Below, piece after piece: positions 17,728 through 25,661 of a stretch of 64,000 nucleotides of DNA. The DNA comes from Streptomyces griseus (GTDB lineage Bacteria; Actinomycetota; Actinomycetes; Streptomycetales; Streptomycetaceae), in NCBI RefSeq assembly GCF_900460065.1, contig NZ_UAVD01000038.1:1-64000 (forward strand). The letters run 5' to 3'. The notes under the pieces are model-generated. The model saw only the letters and a program-made list of their open reading frames with translations. It did no database searches and had not been told where the DNA came from. Numbering within the stretch: the stretch's first letter is position 1; every line of letters begins with the position of its first letter. Position numbers and translations under genes: made by a program.

Positions 17728-18945
17728 GTGTCATCGACAGACGAGACCGCCCCGGCCCAGCCGTCCGCATCCCCGCCCGCCCCGCCGTCCGCACCACCCG
17801 CGCCGCCCGCCGGCGCCGGTGGGGTCCGCATGCCCGGCTGGTTGCCGCGCGCGATGGTGCTGGCCCTGGCGCTCTACGCCTGCTTCCAACTCGGCAGTTG
17901 GGCGTTCCACCAGCTCATCGGGTTGCTGACGAACGTGCTGATCGCGTTCTTCCTCGCGCTCGCCATCGAGCCCGCGGTCGGCCGGATGGCCGCCCGCGGC
18001 ATGCGCCGCGGGCTGGCCACGTTCCTCGTGTTCCTCGCGGTGACGATCTTCGGCCTCGGATTCGTGGTGCTGCTGGGGTCGATGCTCGCGGGACAGATCG
18101 TCGACATGGTCGACGAGTTCCCGAAGTACATCGACTCGGTGATCAACTGGGTCAACCAGACCTTCCGCACCGAACTCTCCCGGGTCGAGGTCCAGGACAG
18201 CCTGTTGCACTCCGACTGGCTGCAGAAGTACGTCCAGAACAGCGCCACCGGAGTGCTCGACGTCTCCACCACGGTCCTCGGCGGGCTGTTCCGGCTGTTG
18301 ACGATCTTCCTGTTCTCCTTCTACTTCGCGGCCGACGGCCCCCGCCTCCGCCGCGCCCTGTGCTCCGTCCTGCCGCCGGCCCGGCAGACCGAAGTGCTCC
18401 GCGCCTGGGAGATCGCCGTCGACAAGACCGGCGGATACATCTACTCGCGCGGACTGATGGCGTTGATCTCCGGCGTCGCGCACTACGTCCTGCTGGTGAT
18501 CCTCGGGGTGCCCTACGCCCCGGCCCTCGCCGTCTGGGTCGGACTCGTCTCCCAGTTCATCCCGACCATCGGCACGTATCTCGCGGGCGCCCTGCCCATG
18601 CTGATCGCCTTCACGGTCGACCCCTGGTACGCGCTGTACGTGCTCGGGTTCGTCGTGATCTACCAGCAGTTCGAGAACTACGTGCTCCAGCCCAAGCTGA
18701 CCGCGAAGACCGTCGACATCCACCCCGCGGTCGCCTTCGGGTCGGTCATCGCCGGCACGGCCCTGCTCGGCGCGGTCGGAGCGCTGGTCGCCATTCCCGC
18801 CGTCGCCACGCTCCAGGCGTTCCTCGGCGCCTATGTGAAGCGGTACGACGTCACCGACGATCCACGCGTGCACGGGGGAAGCAGCCGTACGCCCGGGACG
18901 CCGTTGCCGTCCCGGATCCGCCGCCTGGTGTGGCCCCGGCGCTAG
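17728..18945 (+). CDS. AI-2E family transporter (PerM-like membrane protein)
   Basis: About 405-residue polytopic membrane protein of the AI-2E/PerM family. A disordered Pro/Ala/Ser N-terminus (1-35) precedes about eight hydrophobic helices; conserved late motifs include VSQFIPTIGTYLAGALPMLIAF, QQFENYVLQPKLTAKTVDIHP and GALVAIPAVATLQAFL. Relatives include exporters and Na+/H+ antiporters, so substrate cannot be set. GTG 17728 is chosen because CAGACT lies 6 nt before it (leaderless pattern); ATG 17710 is an alternative. From memory it normally lies close to recA in Streptomyces. Confidence 0.86.
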   Translation: MSSTDETAPAQPSASPPAPPSAPPAPPAGAGGVRMPGWLPRAMVLALALYACFQLGSWAFHQLIGLLTNVLIAFFLALAIEPAVGRMAARGMRRGLATFLVFLAVTIFGLGFVVLLGSMLAGQIVDMVDEFPKYIDSVINWVNQTFRTELSRVEVQDSLLHSDWLQKYVQNSATGVLDVSTTVLGGLFRLLTIFLFSFYFAADGPRLRRALCSVLPPARQTEVLRAWEIAVDKTGGYIYSRGLMALISGVAHYVLLVILGVPYAPALAVWVGLVSQFIPTIGTYLAGALPMLIAFTVDPWYALYVLGFVVIYQQFENYVLQPKLTAKTVDIHPAVAFGSVIAGTALLGAVGALVAIPAVATLQAFLGAYVKRYDVTDDPRVHGGSSRTPGTPLPSRIRRLVWPRR

Positions 18946-19039
18946 GGCATGGCTGACAATTCCCGTCGGACCAGCGAGCGTCCGTCGAGCTGGCAGCCCG
19001 GATATGCGCCGACGTATGGCGGGTATTGCCGGGCAGGAC
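18946..19039. other. Non-coding junction after AI-2E transporter gene
   Basis: 94 bases between two convergent genes, marking the left edge of the accessory block. Contains CTGACAATTCCCGTCGGACC, which looks like an insertion-sequence end but has no matching partner that I can find. No terminator hairpin is evident. Confidence 0.3.
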
Positions 19040-19669
19040 CTACGAGCGGCGGGCCAGTAGATGGGCGTCGAGGAAGCCCCGTTCAGAGGCCGGATCGTGG
19101 AGCAGCCGGGCGAAGGGATCGAGCCCGGCATCGGCCAGCAGTTCGGCGAGGCTGTCTGCCGGCCAGCTGTAGGCGGGCGCCACTTTGTGGTTGAAGCGAA
19201 CCGGTTCTTGTCCGTCGGTCCCGAAGAAGGAGACCAGGAGCAGGCCATCCGGCGCCAGGACGCGTACCTGTTCGGAGAGTAGCTCCGGCAGCTCCTCCGG
19301 AGGGGTGTGGATCATCGAGTAGTGGGCCAGCACGCCGCCGAGCGCGCCGTCCTCGATCGGCAGGGATTCCATCCGCGCCTCTTGGAAGCGCAGCGCCGGA
19401 TGGGCCTGCCGGGCGTGGTCGACCATGCCGGGGGCGAGGTCGAGTCCGAAGGCGTCCAGGCCCAGTTCGTGCAGCATGGCTGTCAGATGTCCGGGCCCGC
19501 ACCCGACGTCCGCTGCCCGCGGGTTGCCCGTCGCGCGCACCAGTTCGGCGAAGGTGCCGATCATGGCCCGGGAGAAAGGCTGTGTCTCCAGCCGGTTTGC
19601 GAACAGCGATGCGTACAGCTCGACGACACCGTCGTAGGCCGTCCTGGTGTCGTCCTGATGATTTGCCAC
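19040..19669 (-). CDS. Class I SAM-dependent methyltransferase
   Basis: About 209 residues with a full class I methyltransferase fold: motif I ADVGCGPGHLTAMLHELG, acidic GLDLAP at the end of strand 2, motif VLAHYSMIHTPPEELP and VLAPDGLLLVSFFG. The early DDTRTAYDGVVELYASLF segment is typical of small-molecule methyltransferases with this fold. GTG 19669 gives a family-like N-terminus, but it lies at the very edge of the adjacent decayed insertion element, so the native promoter was probably replaced. Substrate unknown. Confidence 0.8.
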   Translation of the reverse strand: MANHQDDTRTAYDGVVELYASLFANRLETQPFSRAMIGTFAELVRATGNPRAADVGCGPGHLTAMLHELGLDAFGLDLAPGMVDHARQAHPALRFQEARMESLPIEDGALGGVLAHYSMIHTPPEELPELLSEQVRVLAPDGLLLVSFFGTDGQEPVRFNHKVAPAYSWPADSLAELLADAGLDPFARLLHDPASERGFLDAHLLARRS

Positions 19670-20622
19670 GGGCAGGACTCTATAGCCGGTCTGATCATTG
19701 ATCTTGTGGCGGGTCGAGGTGAGTTGACGGATGCGGCATGGGGGCGGATAGAGCCCCTGTTGCCGCAGGTGGACGGACGCGGCCGTCCGTGGCGTGATCA
19801 CCGGCAGGTGGTCAACGGGGTGCTGGGGCGGCTGCGGACCGGGGCCCCGTGGCGCGACCTACCCGAGCGGTATGGGCCGTGGCAGACCGTCTAGGAGTGG
19901 TTCGCCCGCTGGGAGGCCGATGGCACATGGGCGAAGCTGCTGGAACACGTCCAGGTCCGTGACGATGCGGCGGGCCGGGGGGAGTGGACCGTTGCCGTCG
20001 ACTCCACGGTCAACCGGGCCCATCAGCATGCCGCAGGCGCCTGTACAAGGGGGACGTGGACGGGGACGAACCGGAAGATCCGGTCCACTCGCAGGCGTGC
20101 CAGGCACTCGGTCGGTCTCGGGGCGGGTTGACCACCAAGGTCCATCTCGCCGTCGACTGCCGGGGGCTGCCGCTGTCGATTGTGCTCACACCCGGAGGCG
20201 TCAACGACGCCACAGCGTTCGCCGATGTCCTCAAAGGGGTACGCACTCCTCGGGCCGGCACGGGCCGTCCGCGCACGACAACGGACCGTGTGCTGGGTGA
20301 CAAGGCATATTCCAGCAGGGCCTCCGTCATCTGCTGAGGCGTCGGGGTATCGCTGCCACGATCCCCGAGCGCCGCGACCAGGTGACCAACCGTCGGCGCC
20401 GTGGGCGCCGCGGTGGTCGGCCACCCGTCTTCGACACGGAGATCTATCGCGACCGCAACGTGGTCGAACGATGCTTCGCTCGCCTCAAACAGTCCCGCGC
20501 GATCGCAACCAGGTTCGACAAGCTCGCGAACCGGTACCGCGCGGGAGTCGTCCTGGCCTCCCTGATCCTCTGGCTCCGTGAAGCGGCCAGGTGATCATTT
20601 GTCAGACAGGACCTTCCCGTGG
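19666..20622 (+). mobile_element. Decayed IS5-family insertion sequence
   Basis: About 957-bp element carrying one transposase relic. Imperfect terminal inverted repeats: GTCTGATCATTGATC (19689-19703) against the reverse complement of 20593-20607 (12 of 15 match). The similarity continues outward to CCACGGG (19666-19672 and 20616-20622 reversed) if an extra block of about 8 bases is allowed on the left. I could not identify a target duplication. The transposase has one stop and two frameshifts, so the copy cannot move by itself. Confidence 0.72.
19706..20594 (+). pseudogene. IS5-family DDE transposase, disrupted
   Basis: Three reading-frame segments together give one transposase. Segment 1 (GTG 19706) has LTDAAWGRIEPLLP and NGVLGRLRTGAPWRDLPERYGPWQTV, and stops at TAG 19892-19894 where relatives continue with WFARWEADGTW. 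The same frame goes on to about 20040 with the first catalytic Asp region (VAVDSTVNRAHQHA). Segment 2 has GRSRGGLTTKVHLAVD and GDKAYSS. Segment 3, from about 20325, has RDRNVVERCFARLKQSRAIATRFDKLA, the C-terminal Glu region. Frames shift 2 to 1 to 0, i.e. two one-base losses: 889 bases present against an expected 891. Confidence 0.88.
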
Positions 20623-20638
20623 TCCGTCGGGACGGGCC

Positions 20639-21592
20639 TCAGCGGTAGCCCGTCACATCGGCCGGCAGGCCGGGGTCCTGGACCTCGGTCAGATACCGCC
20701 AGGCGTCGGGCCGGTCCCCGTCCACGTCGGTGAAGCCGTACTCCCGGGCGAGCTGCCCGCTGGAGAGCGACCGGCCGTTCCAGCGGGCCACCTCCGGATC
20801 GCCGGCGAGGGCGGCCACGGCGCGGCCGACGTACGCGGGGGACTCGGAGATCGCGAAGTGGGGCGTGTGCGCGACGGCGTCGCGCCAGGTCGCCTCGGTC
20901 ACCCCGTGGGCCTGGAGCATGGCCTCGGAGCGCAGCCAGCCCGGGGTCAGCGCCACGGCCGTCCCACCGTGCGGCGCGAGTTCATGGCCGAGGGCGAAGG
21001 CCATCCGGTTCACCGCGGCCTTCGCCAGGTCGTAGAAGAACGAGACGCGGTAGTGGGAAGCGTTGTACTCGTCCGTCCCGTCGGTCATCTCGACGACCAG
21101 GCCGCCCGGTGTCTCGATCAGCAGCGGCAGTGCGAAGTGGCTGGTGATGGCATGGGTGTCGACGGCCAGCCGCAGGGTGTGCAGCCCGGTGTCGAGCGAC
21201 GACCCCCACACGGGCCTGTTCCACTCGATCTCGGCGCCCCAGATGTCGTTCACCAGGATGTGCAGGGCGCCCTGCTCGCTCGCGATGCGGGCCACCAGCG
21301 CCCTGACCCGGTCGGGAACCAGATGGTCGACCTGGACGGCGATGCCCCGCCCGCCCGCCGCGTCGACCAGGGCCGCGGTCTCCTCGATCGTCTCGGGCCG
21401 GTCCATCTCGGACCGCTCGGACCCGCTCGTACGGCCGGTCACGTACACGGTCGCCCCGGCGGCGCCGAGCTGGACGGCGATGCCCCTCCCGGCCCCGCGG
21501 GTCCCTCCGGCGACGAGCGCCACACGGCCGGCCAGATCGGATCCGGGGGCCCGGCCTCCGCCGGATGTTCCGTGCCCCGCAATTGCTCCCAT
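20639..21592 (-). CDS. SDR family oxidoreductase
   Basis: 317-residue short-chain dehydrogenase, longer than classical members. Cofactor motif GGTRGAGRGIA, NDIWG in place of NAG, catalytic YDLAK (YxxxK), and a C-terminal extension of about 60 residues. This subtype with a Gly/Arg N-terminus and EIEWNRPVW is common in actinobacteria, usually unassigned. TATATT (minus strand, 21601-21606) ends 8 nt before the ATG and no ribosome site is visible, so a leaderless transcript is likely. It sits between the insertion element and the arsenic locus. Confidence 0.85.
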   Translation of the reverse strand: MGAIAGHGTSGGGRAPGSDLAGRVALVAGGTRGAGRGIAVQLGAAGATVYVTGRTSGSERSEMDRPETIEETAALVDAAGGRGIAVQVDHLVPDRVRALVARIASEQGALHILVNDIWGAEIEWNRPVWGSSLDTGLHTLRLAVDTHAITSHFALPLLIETPGGLVVEMTDGTDEYNASHYRVSFFYDLAKAAVNRMAFALGHELAPHGGTAVALTPGWLRSEAMLQAHGVTEATWRDAVAHTPHFAISESPAYVGRAVAALAGDPEVARWNGRSLSSGQLAREYGFTDVDGDRPDAWRYLTEVQDPGLPADVTGYR

Positions 21593-21677
21593 AGCGCATG
21601 AATATAGGGCGATGTTCCGAGGTGTGCAGGCGTGGCCGCGTTCCGTCAGGGGTTGCGCTCAACGGCTTGGGCCGCTG

Positions 21678-22085
21678 TCACCGGGGCCGGAGGTCGGAGA
21701 GGAGGCTGCGGACGTGTCGCTCGATCTGGTCGCGGATCGGTCGGACGGACTCGATGCCTCGGCCGGCGGGGTCTTCGAGGGCCCAGTCGAGGTACTTCTT
21801 GCCGGGGAAGACGGGGCAGGTGTCTCCGCAGCCCATGGTGATCACGACGTCGGATGCCTGGACGGCCCCGGTGGTCAGCACCTTCGGGGTTTCGGCGGAG
21901 ATGTCGATGCCGACTTCCGCCATGGCCTGGACGGCGGCGGGGTTCACTGAGTCGGCCGGTGCGGACCCGGCGGAACGGACCTCGACGCGTCCTCGCGCGA
22001 GGTGGGTCAGGAAGGCGGCGGCCATCTGCGAGCGGCCGGCGTTGTGGACGCAGACGAACAGCACGGACGGCTTGGAATCAGGCAC
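21678..22085 (-). CDS. arsC: Arsenate reductase, low-molecular-weight phosphatase type
   Basis: 135-residue enzyme reducing arsenate to arsenite. Phosphatase P-loop CVHNAGRS at residues 12-19 (C-x5-R-S), a second redox region ITMGCGDTCPVFPGKKYLDW with the cysteines used for disulfide relay, and the DP acid motif (EDPAG). Thioredoxin or mycothiol coupling cannot be told apart from sequence alone. The start overlaps the 3' end of the acr3 gene by 8 bases, so arsR-acr3-arsC form one operon. Confidence 0.93.
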   Translation of the reverse strand: MPDSKPSVLFVCVHNAGRSQMAAAFLTHLARGRVEVRSAGSAPADSVNPAAVQAMAEVGIDISAETPKVLTTGAVQASDVVITMGCGDTCPVFPGKKYLDWALEDPAGRGIESVRPIRDQIERHVRSLLSDLRPR

Positions 22086-23190
22086 GGGCGGAGCCTTCCG
22101 GGTCGGCCGCGGGCGCGGTCCGGGGGAAGTAGCGGCGGGCGGCCAGCGCTACGTACACGAGGCCGATCAGGACGGGGACCTCGATGAGGGGGCCGACGAC
22201 TCCGGCGAGGGCCTGGCCCGAGGTCGCGCCGAAGGTGGCGATGGCGACGGCGATGGCGAGTTCGAAGTTGTTGCCGGCCGCGGTGAACGCCAGGGTCGTC
22301 GCCTTCGGATAGCCCAGTCCGACGAGGCCGCCGAGGGCCATGGACCCGGCCCACATGAGCGTGAAGTAGGCCAGCAGGGGCAGCGCGATCCGGGCGACGT
22401 CGAACGGCTTGGAGGTGATGGCGTCGCCCTGGAGGGCGAAGAGTACGACGATGGTGAACAGCAGCCCGTAGAGGGCGAACGGGCTGATCCGGGGGATCAG
22501 CTTCGTCTCGTACCAGGTGCGGCCCCGGGCCTTCTCCCCGATGCGGCGGGTGAGGAACCCGGCCAGCAGGGGGATGCCGAGGAAGATCAGGACGGAGCGG
22601 GCGATCTCCCACACCGACACGTCCAGGGCGGCTTGCTCCAGTCCGAGCCGGCCGGGCAGGACGGACAGGTAGAACCAGCCGAGCGCGGCGAACGCGACCA
22701 CCTGGAAGACCGAGTTCAGGGCGACCAGTACGGCGGCCGACTCACGGTCGCCGCAGGCGAGGTCGTTCCAGATGATGACCATGGCGATGCAGCGGGCCAG
22801 ACCGACGATGATCAGGCCGGTGCGGTACTCGGGCAGGTCCGGCAGGAAGATCCAGGCGAGCGCGAACATCAGGGCCGGCCCGAGAACCCAGTTCAGGACC
22901 AGGGACGTCCCCAGCAGGCGTCGGTCGCGGGTGACGGTGTCGAGGCGGTCGTACCGGACCTTGGCCAGCACGGGGAACATCATCACCAGCAGGCCCAGCG
23001 CGATGGGCAGGGAGACCCCGGTGACGGTCACCCCGGCCAGCACGTTGCCGAGGTCGGGCACGAGGCGGCCGAGGAGGAGGCCGGTCGCCATCGCGAACAG
23101 GATCCATGCGGCGAGGTACCGGTCGAGGAAGGACAGCCGCCCGGTGACCGGGGCCGTCGGCTCCGCCGCGGTGGCGGCCCGGGCGGTCAC
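22078..23190 (-). CDS. acr3: Arsenite efflux permease, ACR3 family
   Basis: 370-residue polytopic membrane pump that exports arsenite using the proton gradient. The ACR3 signatures are visible: VLNWVLGPALMFALAWIFL, GLARCIAMVIIWNDLACGD (essential TM4 cysteine) and FTAAGNNFELAIAVAIA. About ten hydrophobic segments. GTG 23190 overlaps the arsR stop by 4 bases (GTGA), fixing the start. Often annotated arsB, but the family is ACR3 and not the ArsB/NhaD type. Confidence 0.94.
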   Translation of the reverse strand: MTARAATAAEPTAPVTGRLSFLDRYLAAWILFAMATGLLLGRLVPDLGNVLAGVTVTGVSLPIALGLLVMMFPVLAKVRYDRLDTVTRDRRLLGTSLVLNWVLGPALMFALAWIFLPDLPEYRTGLIIVGLARCIAMVIIWNDLACGDRESAAVLVALNSVFQVVAFAALGWFYLSVLPGRLGLEQAALDVSVWEIARSVLIFLGIPLLAGFLTRRIGEKARGRTWYETKLIPRISPFALYGLLFTIVVLFALQGDAITSKPFDVARIALPLLAYFTLMWAGSMALGGLVGLGYPKATTLAFTAAGNNFELAIAVAIATFGATSGQALAGVVGPLIEVPVLIGLVYVALAARRYFPRTAPAADPEGSARA

Positions 23191-23588
23191 GAGGCTGCCC
23201 CGGCGGGCGTCGTCGGGGGCATGGACGGCTCGGCGGGGCGGGTGAGGACCGCCGCGAGCCGGTCGGTCATCTGCGGCAGCGGCCGGTAGTACACCCAGGT
23301 CCCGCGCCGCTCGGAGTCGATGAGCCCGGCCTGCTTCAGCAGCTTCAGATGGTGGGAGATCGTCGGCTGCGACAGGTCGAAGGCCGGGGTGAGGTCGCAG
23401 ACGCAGACCTCTCCGCCCGCCCGGGACGCGATCATCGACAGCAGCCGCAAACGCACCGGATCGCCCAGCGCCTTGAACACCTTCGCCAGGTCGGCGGCCT
23501 GGTCCTCGTCCAGCGGGGCGGTCAGCAGCGTGGGGCAGCACCCCTCGGCACTGTCCTGGCCGACCACCACGAGCTCTTGTTTCGACAT
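23187..23588 (-). CDS. arsR: ArsR-type metalloregulatory repressor
   Basis: 133-residue winged-helix repressor. The metal-binding helix motif EVCVCDLTPAFDLSQPTISHHLKLLKQAGL carries the CVC pair of ArsR-type sensors followed by the recognition helix, then the wing ERRGTWVYYRP. An extra CC pair at about residues 17-18 could add an arsenite ligand, as in actinobacterial relatives with displaced sites (inference). A dyad TCGACA-N2-TGTCTA overlaps its start codon, and a matching dyad lies before divergent arsI, so one repressor probably controls both sides. Confidence 0.92.
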   Translation of the reverse strand: MSKQELVVVGQDSAEGCCPTLLTAPLDEDQAADLAKVFKALGDPVRLRLLSMIASRAGGEVCVCDLTPAFDLSQPTISHHLKLLKQAGLIDSERRGTWVYYRPLPQMTDRLAAVLTRPAEPSMPPTTPAGAAS

Positions 23589-23595
23589 GTGTCTA
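23582..23595. promoter_or_regulatory. ArsR operator candidate 1 (over arsR start)
   Basis: TCGACATGTGTCTA, a dyad GACA-TG-TGTC covering the arsR start codon. It matches 10 of 14 positions of the second candidate at 23631-23644. Centre-to-centre distance is 49 bp. Confidence 0.55.
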
Positions 23596-23630
23596 TGTTG
23601 ACGTTCTTCTATCCAGAGCGCAAGCTTGCA

Positions 23631-23644
23631 TCGACAGATGTCGA
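23631..23644. promoter_or_regulatory. ArsR operator candidate 2 (upstream of arsI)
   Basis: TCGACAGATGTCGA, a perfect 6-bp inverted repeat with a 2-bp spacer, 23 bases before the arsI start. Size and symmetry fit an ArsR-family site. Confidence 0.65.
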
Positions 23645-23667
23645 ATCAAGTGATCGGGGAGACCGCC

Positions 23668-24138
23668 ATGTCCCGTGTCCAGCTCGCACTCAACGTCGCC
23701 GATCTCGATGCCTCGGTGACCTTCTACTCCAAGCTGTTCGGCGTCGAACCGGCCAAGCGCCGCCCCGGCTACGCCAACTTCGCGATCGTCGAGCCGCCGC
23801 TCAAGCTCGTCCTGATCGAAGGAGAGCCCGGCCGGGAAACCCGCCTGGACCACCTCGGGGTCGAGGTCGCATCACCCCGGACGGTCGCCGCGGCCACCGA
23901 CCGCCTCAAGGGCGCCGGCCTCGCCACGTTCGAGGAGAACGACACCTCCTGCTGCTACGCCCTCCAGGACAAGGTCTGGGTCCACGGCCCCGGCGGGGAG
24001 CCCTGGGAGGTCTACGTCGTCAAGGCCGACGCCGACCGGATGGGCAAGGGGTCCGTCGGCGGCGGGGACGCCTGCTGCGCCGGTCGGTCGGCGCCCGAGG
24101 CCGAACCGGCGGCCGCGAGCTGCGCGTGCGGCGGCTGA
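23668..24138 (+). CDS. arsI: ArsI-type glyoxalase-fold protein (organoarsenical C-As lyase / CadI family)
   Basis: 156-residue vicinal-oxygen-chelate protein. ArsI enzymes break the carbon-arsenic bond of trivalent methyl- or aryl-arsenicals with a non-haem iron and dioxygen. Predicted iron ligands are Gln5, His62 (LDHLGVEV) and Glu114 (EPWEVYV); the substrate-binding vicinal cysteines Cys95-Cys96 sit in NDTSCCYALQDKVWVHGPGG. A Cys-rich tail (DACCAG ... SCACGG) follows. ATG 23668 has GGGGAGACCGCC upstream; ATG 23638 is an alternative. Divergent from arsR. Some relatives are named CadI (cadmium-induced); the CC pair favours arsenic. Confidence 0.86.
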   Translation: MSRVQLALNVADLDASVTFYSKLFGVEPAKRRPGYANFAIVEPPLKLVLIEGEPGRETRLDHLGVEVASPRTVAAATDRLKGAGLATFEENDTSCCYALQDKVWVHGPGGEPWEVYVVKADADRMGKGSVGGGDACCAGRSAPEAEPAAASCACGG

Positions 24139-24527
24139 GGGGGCGCGTCCGCGGTGCCGGCCGATGGGCCCGGACGGGTCCGCCGGCCCGCGGTCCGTCA
24201 GCCGCCCCGCCCGGCCCGTCAGCCGCCCCGCCCGGCGCCCTGGTCGGGAGACGGGCTCGGGTGATGTGAACTCCCGCCCGCCGAAGTCCGACGGCGCGCG
24301 ATCGGGGCTCGATGGCGCGGAGTGTTCGGTCAAGGGGTGGCTGCGGTGGCGCGTGGTGCGCTTGACATGAAAATCGAACATCCATTCTGATGGGATTCCG
24401 GCCGGGTTTTCCCGGGCCCGGCCGTGGAGTTGTCCACAGGTCGGGAGGACGTCGAGGCCCATTGTCAGTGGCAGGGGTTAGCGTCTGAGACGTGAAGCGA
24501 TCGACTCAAGCAAATCGGGTGGAACCC
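24139..24527. other. Intergenic region upstream of recA
   Basis: 389 bases without a gene. Contains a 21-bp tandem duplication (24196-24216 and 24217-24236, unit CGTCAGCCGCCCCGCCCGGC plus one base) shortly after arsI, then the recA promoter. The first half is Gly/Pro-codon-like GC-rich sequence that could hold the junction of the accessory block with the conserved recA region. Confidence 0.6.
24362..24390 (+). promoter_or_regulatory. recA promoter with SOS/Cheo-type operator
   Basis: TTGACA at 24362-24367, a 17-bp spacer and a weak -10 TTCTGA at 24385-24390. Between them lies GAACATCCATTC (24376-24387), the Streptomyces recA version of the GAAC-N4-GTTC SOS operator, with one arm degenerate. 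LexA binding here would block polymerase. The start codon is 138 bases downstream. Confidence 0.7.
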
Positions 24528-25658
24528 ATGGCAGGTAACGACCGCGAGAAGGCGCTGGACGCCGCACTCGCACAGATTGAACGGCAATTCGGCAAGGGCG
24601 CGGTGATGCGCCTGGGCGAGCGGCCGAACGAGCCCATCGAGGTCATCCCCACGGGATCGACCGCTCTCGACGTCGCCCTCGGCGTCGGCGGTCTGCCGCG
24701 CGGCCGTGTGGTGGAGGTGTACGGGCCGGAGTCCTCCGGCAAGACGACGCTGACGCTCCACGCGGTGGCGAACGCGCAGAAGCTCGGCGGCTCGGTGGCG
24801 TTCATCGACGCCGAGCACGCGCTGGACCCGGAGTACGCGAAGAAGCTCGGCGTCGACATCGACAGCCTCATCCTGTCCCAGCCGGACAACGGTGAGCAGG
24901 CGCTGGAGATCGTCGACATGCTGGTGCGCTCCGGCGCCCTGGACCTGATCGTCATCGACTCCGTGGCGGCCCTGGTGCCCCGTGCGGAGATCGAGGGCGA
25001 GATGGGCGACTCGCACGTGGGTCTCCAGGCGCGTCTGATGAGCCAGGCGCTCCGCAAGATCACCAGCGCGCTCAACCAGTCCAAGACCACCGCGATCTTC
25101 ATCAACCAGCTCCGCGAGAAGATCGGCGTGATGTTCGGCTCCCCGGAGACCACCACCGGTGGCCGGGCGCTGAAGTTCTACGCCTCGGTGCGCCTCGACA
25201 TCCGCCGGATCGAGACGCTCAAGGACGGCACCGACGCCGTCGGCAACCGCACCCGCGTCAAGGTCGTCAAGAACAAGGTCGCCCCGCCGTTCAAGCAGGC
25301 GGAGTTCGACATCCTCTACGGCCAGGGCATCAGCCGCGAGGGCGGCCTGATCGACATGGGCGTGGAGCACGGCTTCGTCCGCAAGGCCGGCGCCTGGTAC
25401 ACCTACGAGGGCGACCAGCTCGGCCAGGGCAAGGAGAACGCCCGCAACTTCCTCAAGGACAACCCCGACCTCGCCAACGAGATCGAGAAGAAGATCCTGG
25501 AGAAGCTGGGTGTCGGAGTCCGTCCGGACGCCGACGCGGGCGAGCCCGCCGCGGACGCGGCCGCGGCAGCGGCGCCGGCGGCCGACGGGGCGGCGAAGCC
25601 GGCGGCCACTTCTGCCGCCAAGGCCAAGCCGGCCAAGACCGCGGCGGCCAAGAGCTAG
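24528..25658 (+). CDS. recA: Recombinase RecA
   Basis: 376-residue RecA: strand exchange and co-protease for LexA self-cleavage. N-terminal MAGNDREKALDAALAQIERQFGKGAVMRLG; Walker A GPESSGKT (residues 67-74 region); Walker B LDLIVIDSVAALVPRAEIEGEMGD; loop L2 FINQLREKIGVMFGSPETTTGG. The C-terminal 50 residues are an Ala/Lys/Pro-rich tail typical of Streptomyces RecA. ATG 24528 is chosen over an in-frame ATG 12 codons upstream because of the conserved N-terminus. recX follows after 3 bases. Confidence 0.98.
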   Translation: MAGNDREKALDAALAQIERQFGKGAVMRLGERPNEPIEVIPTGSTALDVALGVGGLPRGRVVEVYGPESSGKTTLTLHAVANAQKLGGSVAFIDAEHALDPEYAKKLGVDIDSLILSQPDNGEQALEIVDMLVRSGALDLIVIDSVAALVPRAEIEGEMGDSHVGLQARLMSQALRKITSALNQSKTTAIFINQLREKIGVMFGSPETTTGGRALKFYASVRLDIRRIETLKDGTDAVGNRTRVKVVKNKVAPPFKQAEFDILYGQGISREGGLIDMGVEHGFVRKAGAWYTYEGDQLGQGKENARNFLKDNPDLANEIEKKILEKLGVGVRPDADAGEPAADAAAAAAPAADGAAKPAATSAAKAKPAKTAAAKS

Positions 25659-25661
25659 GCC

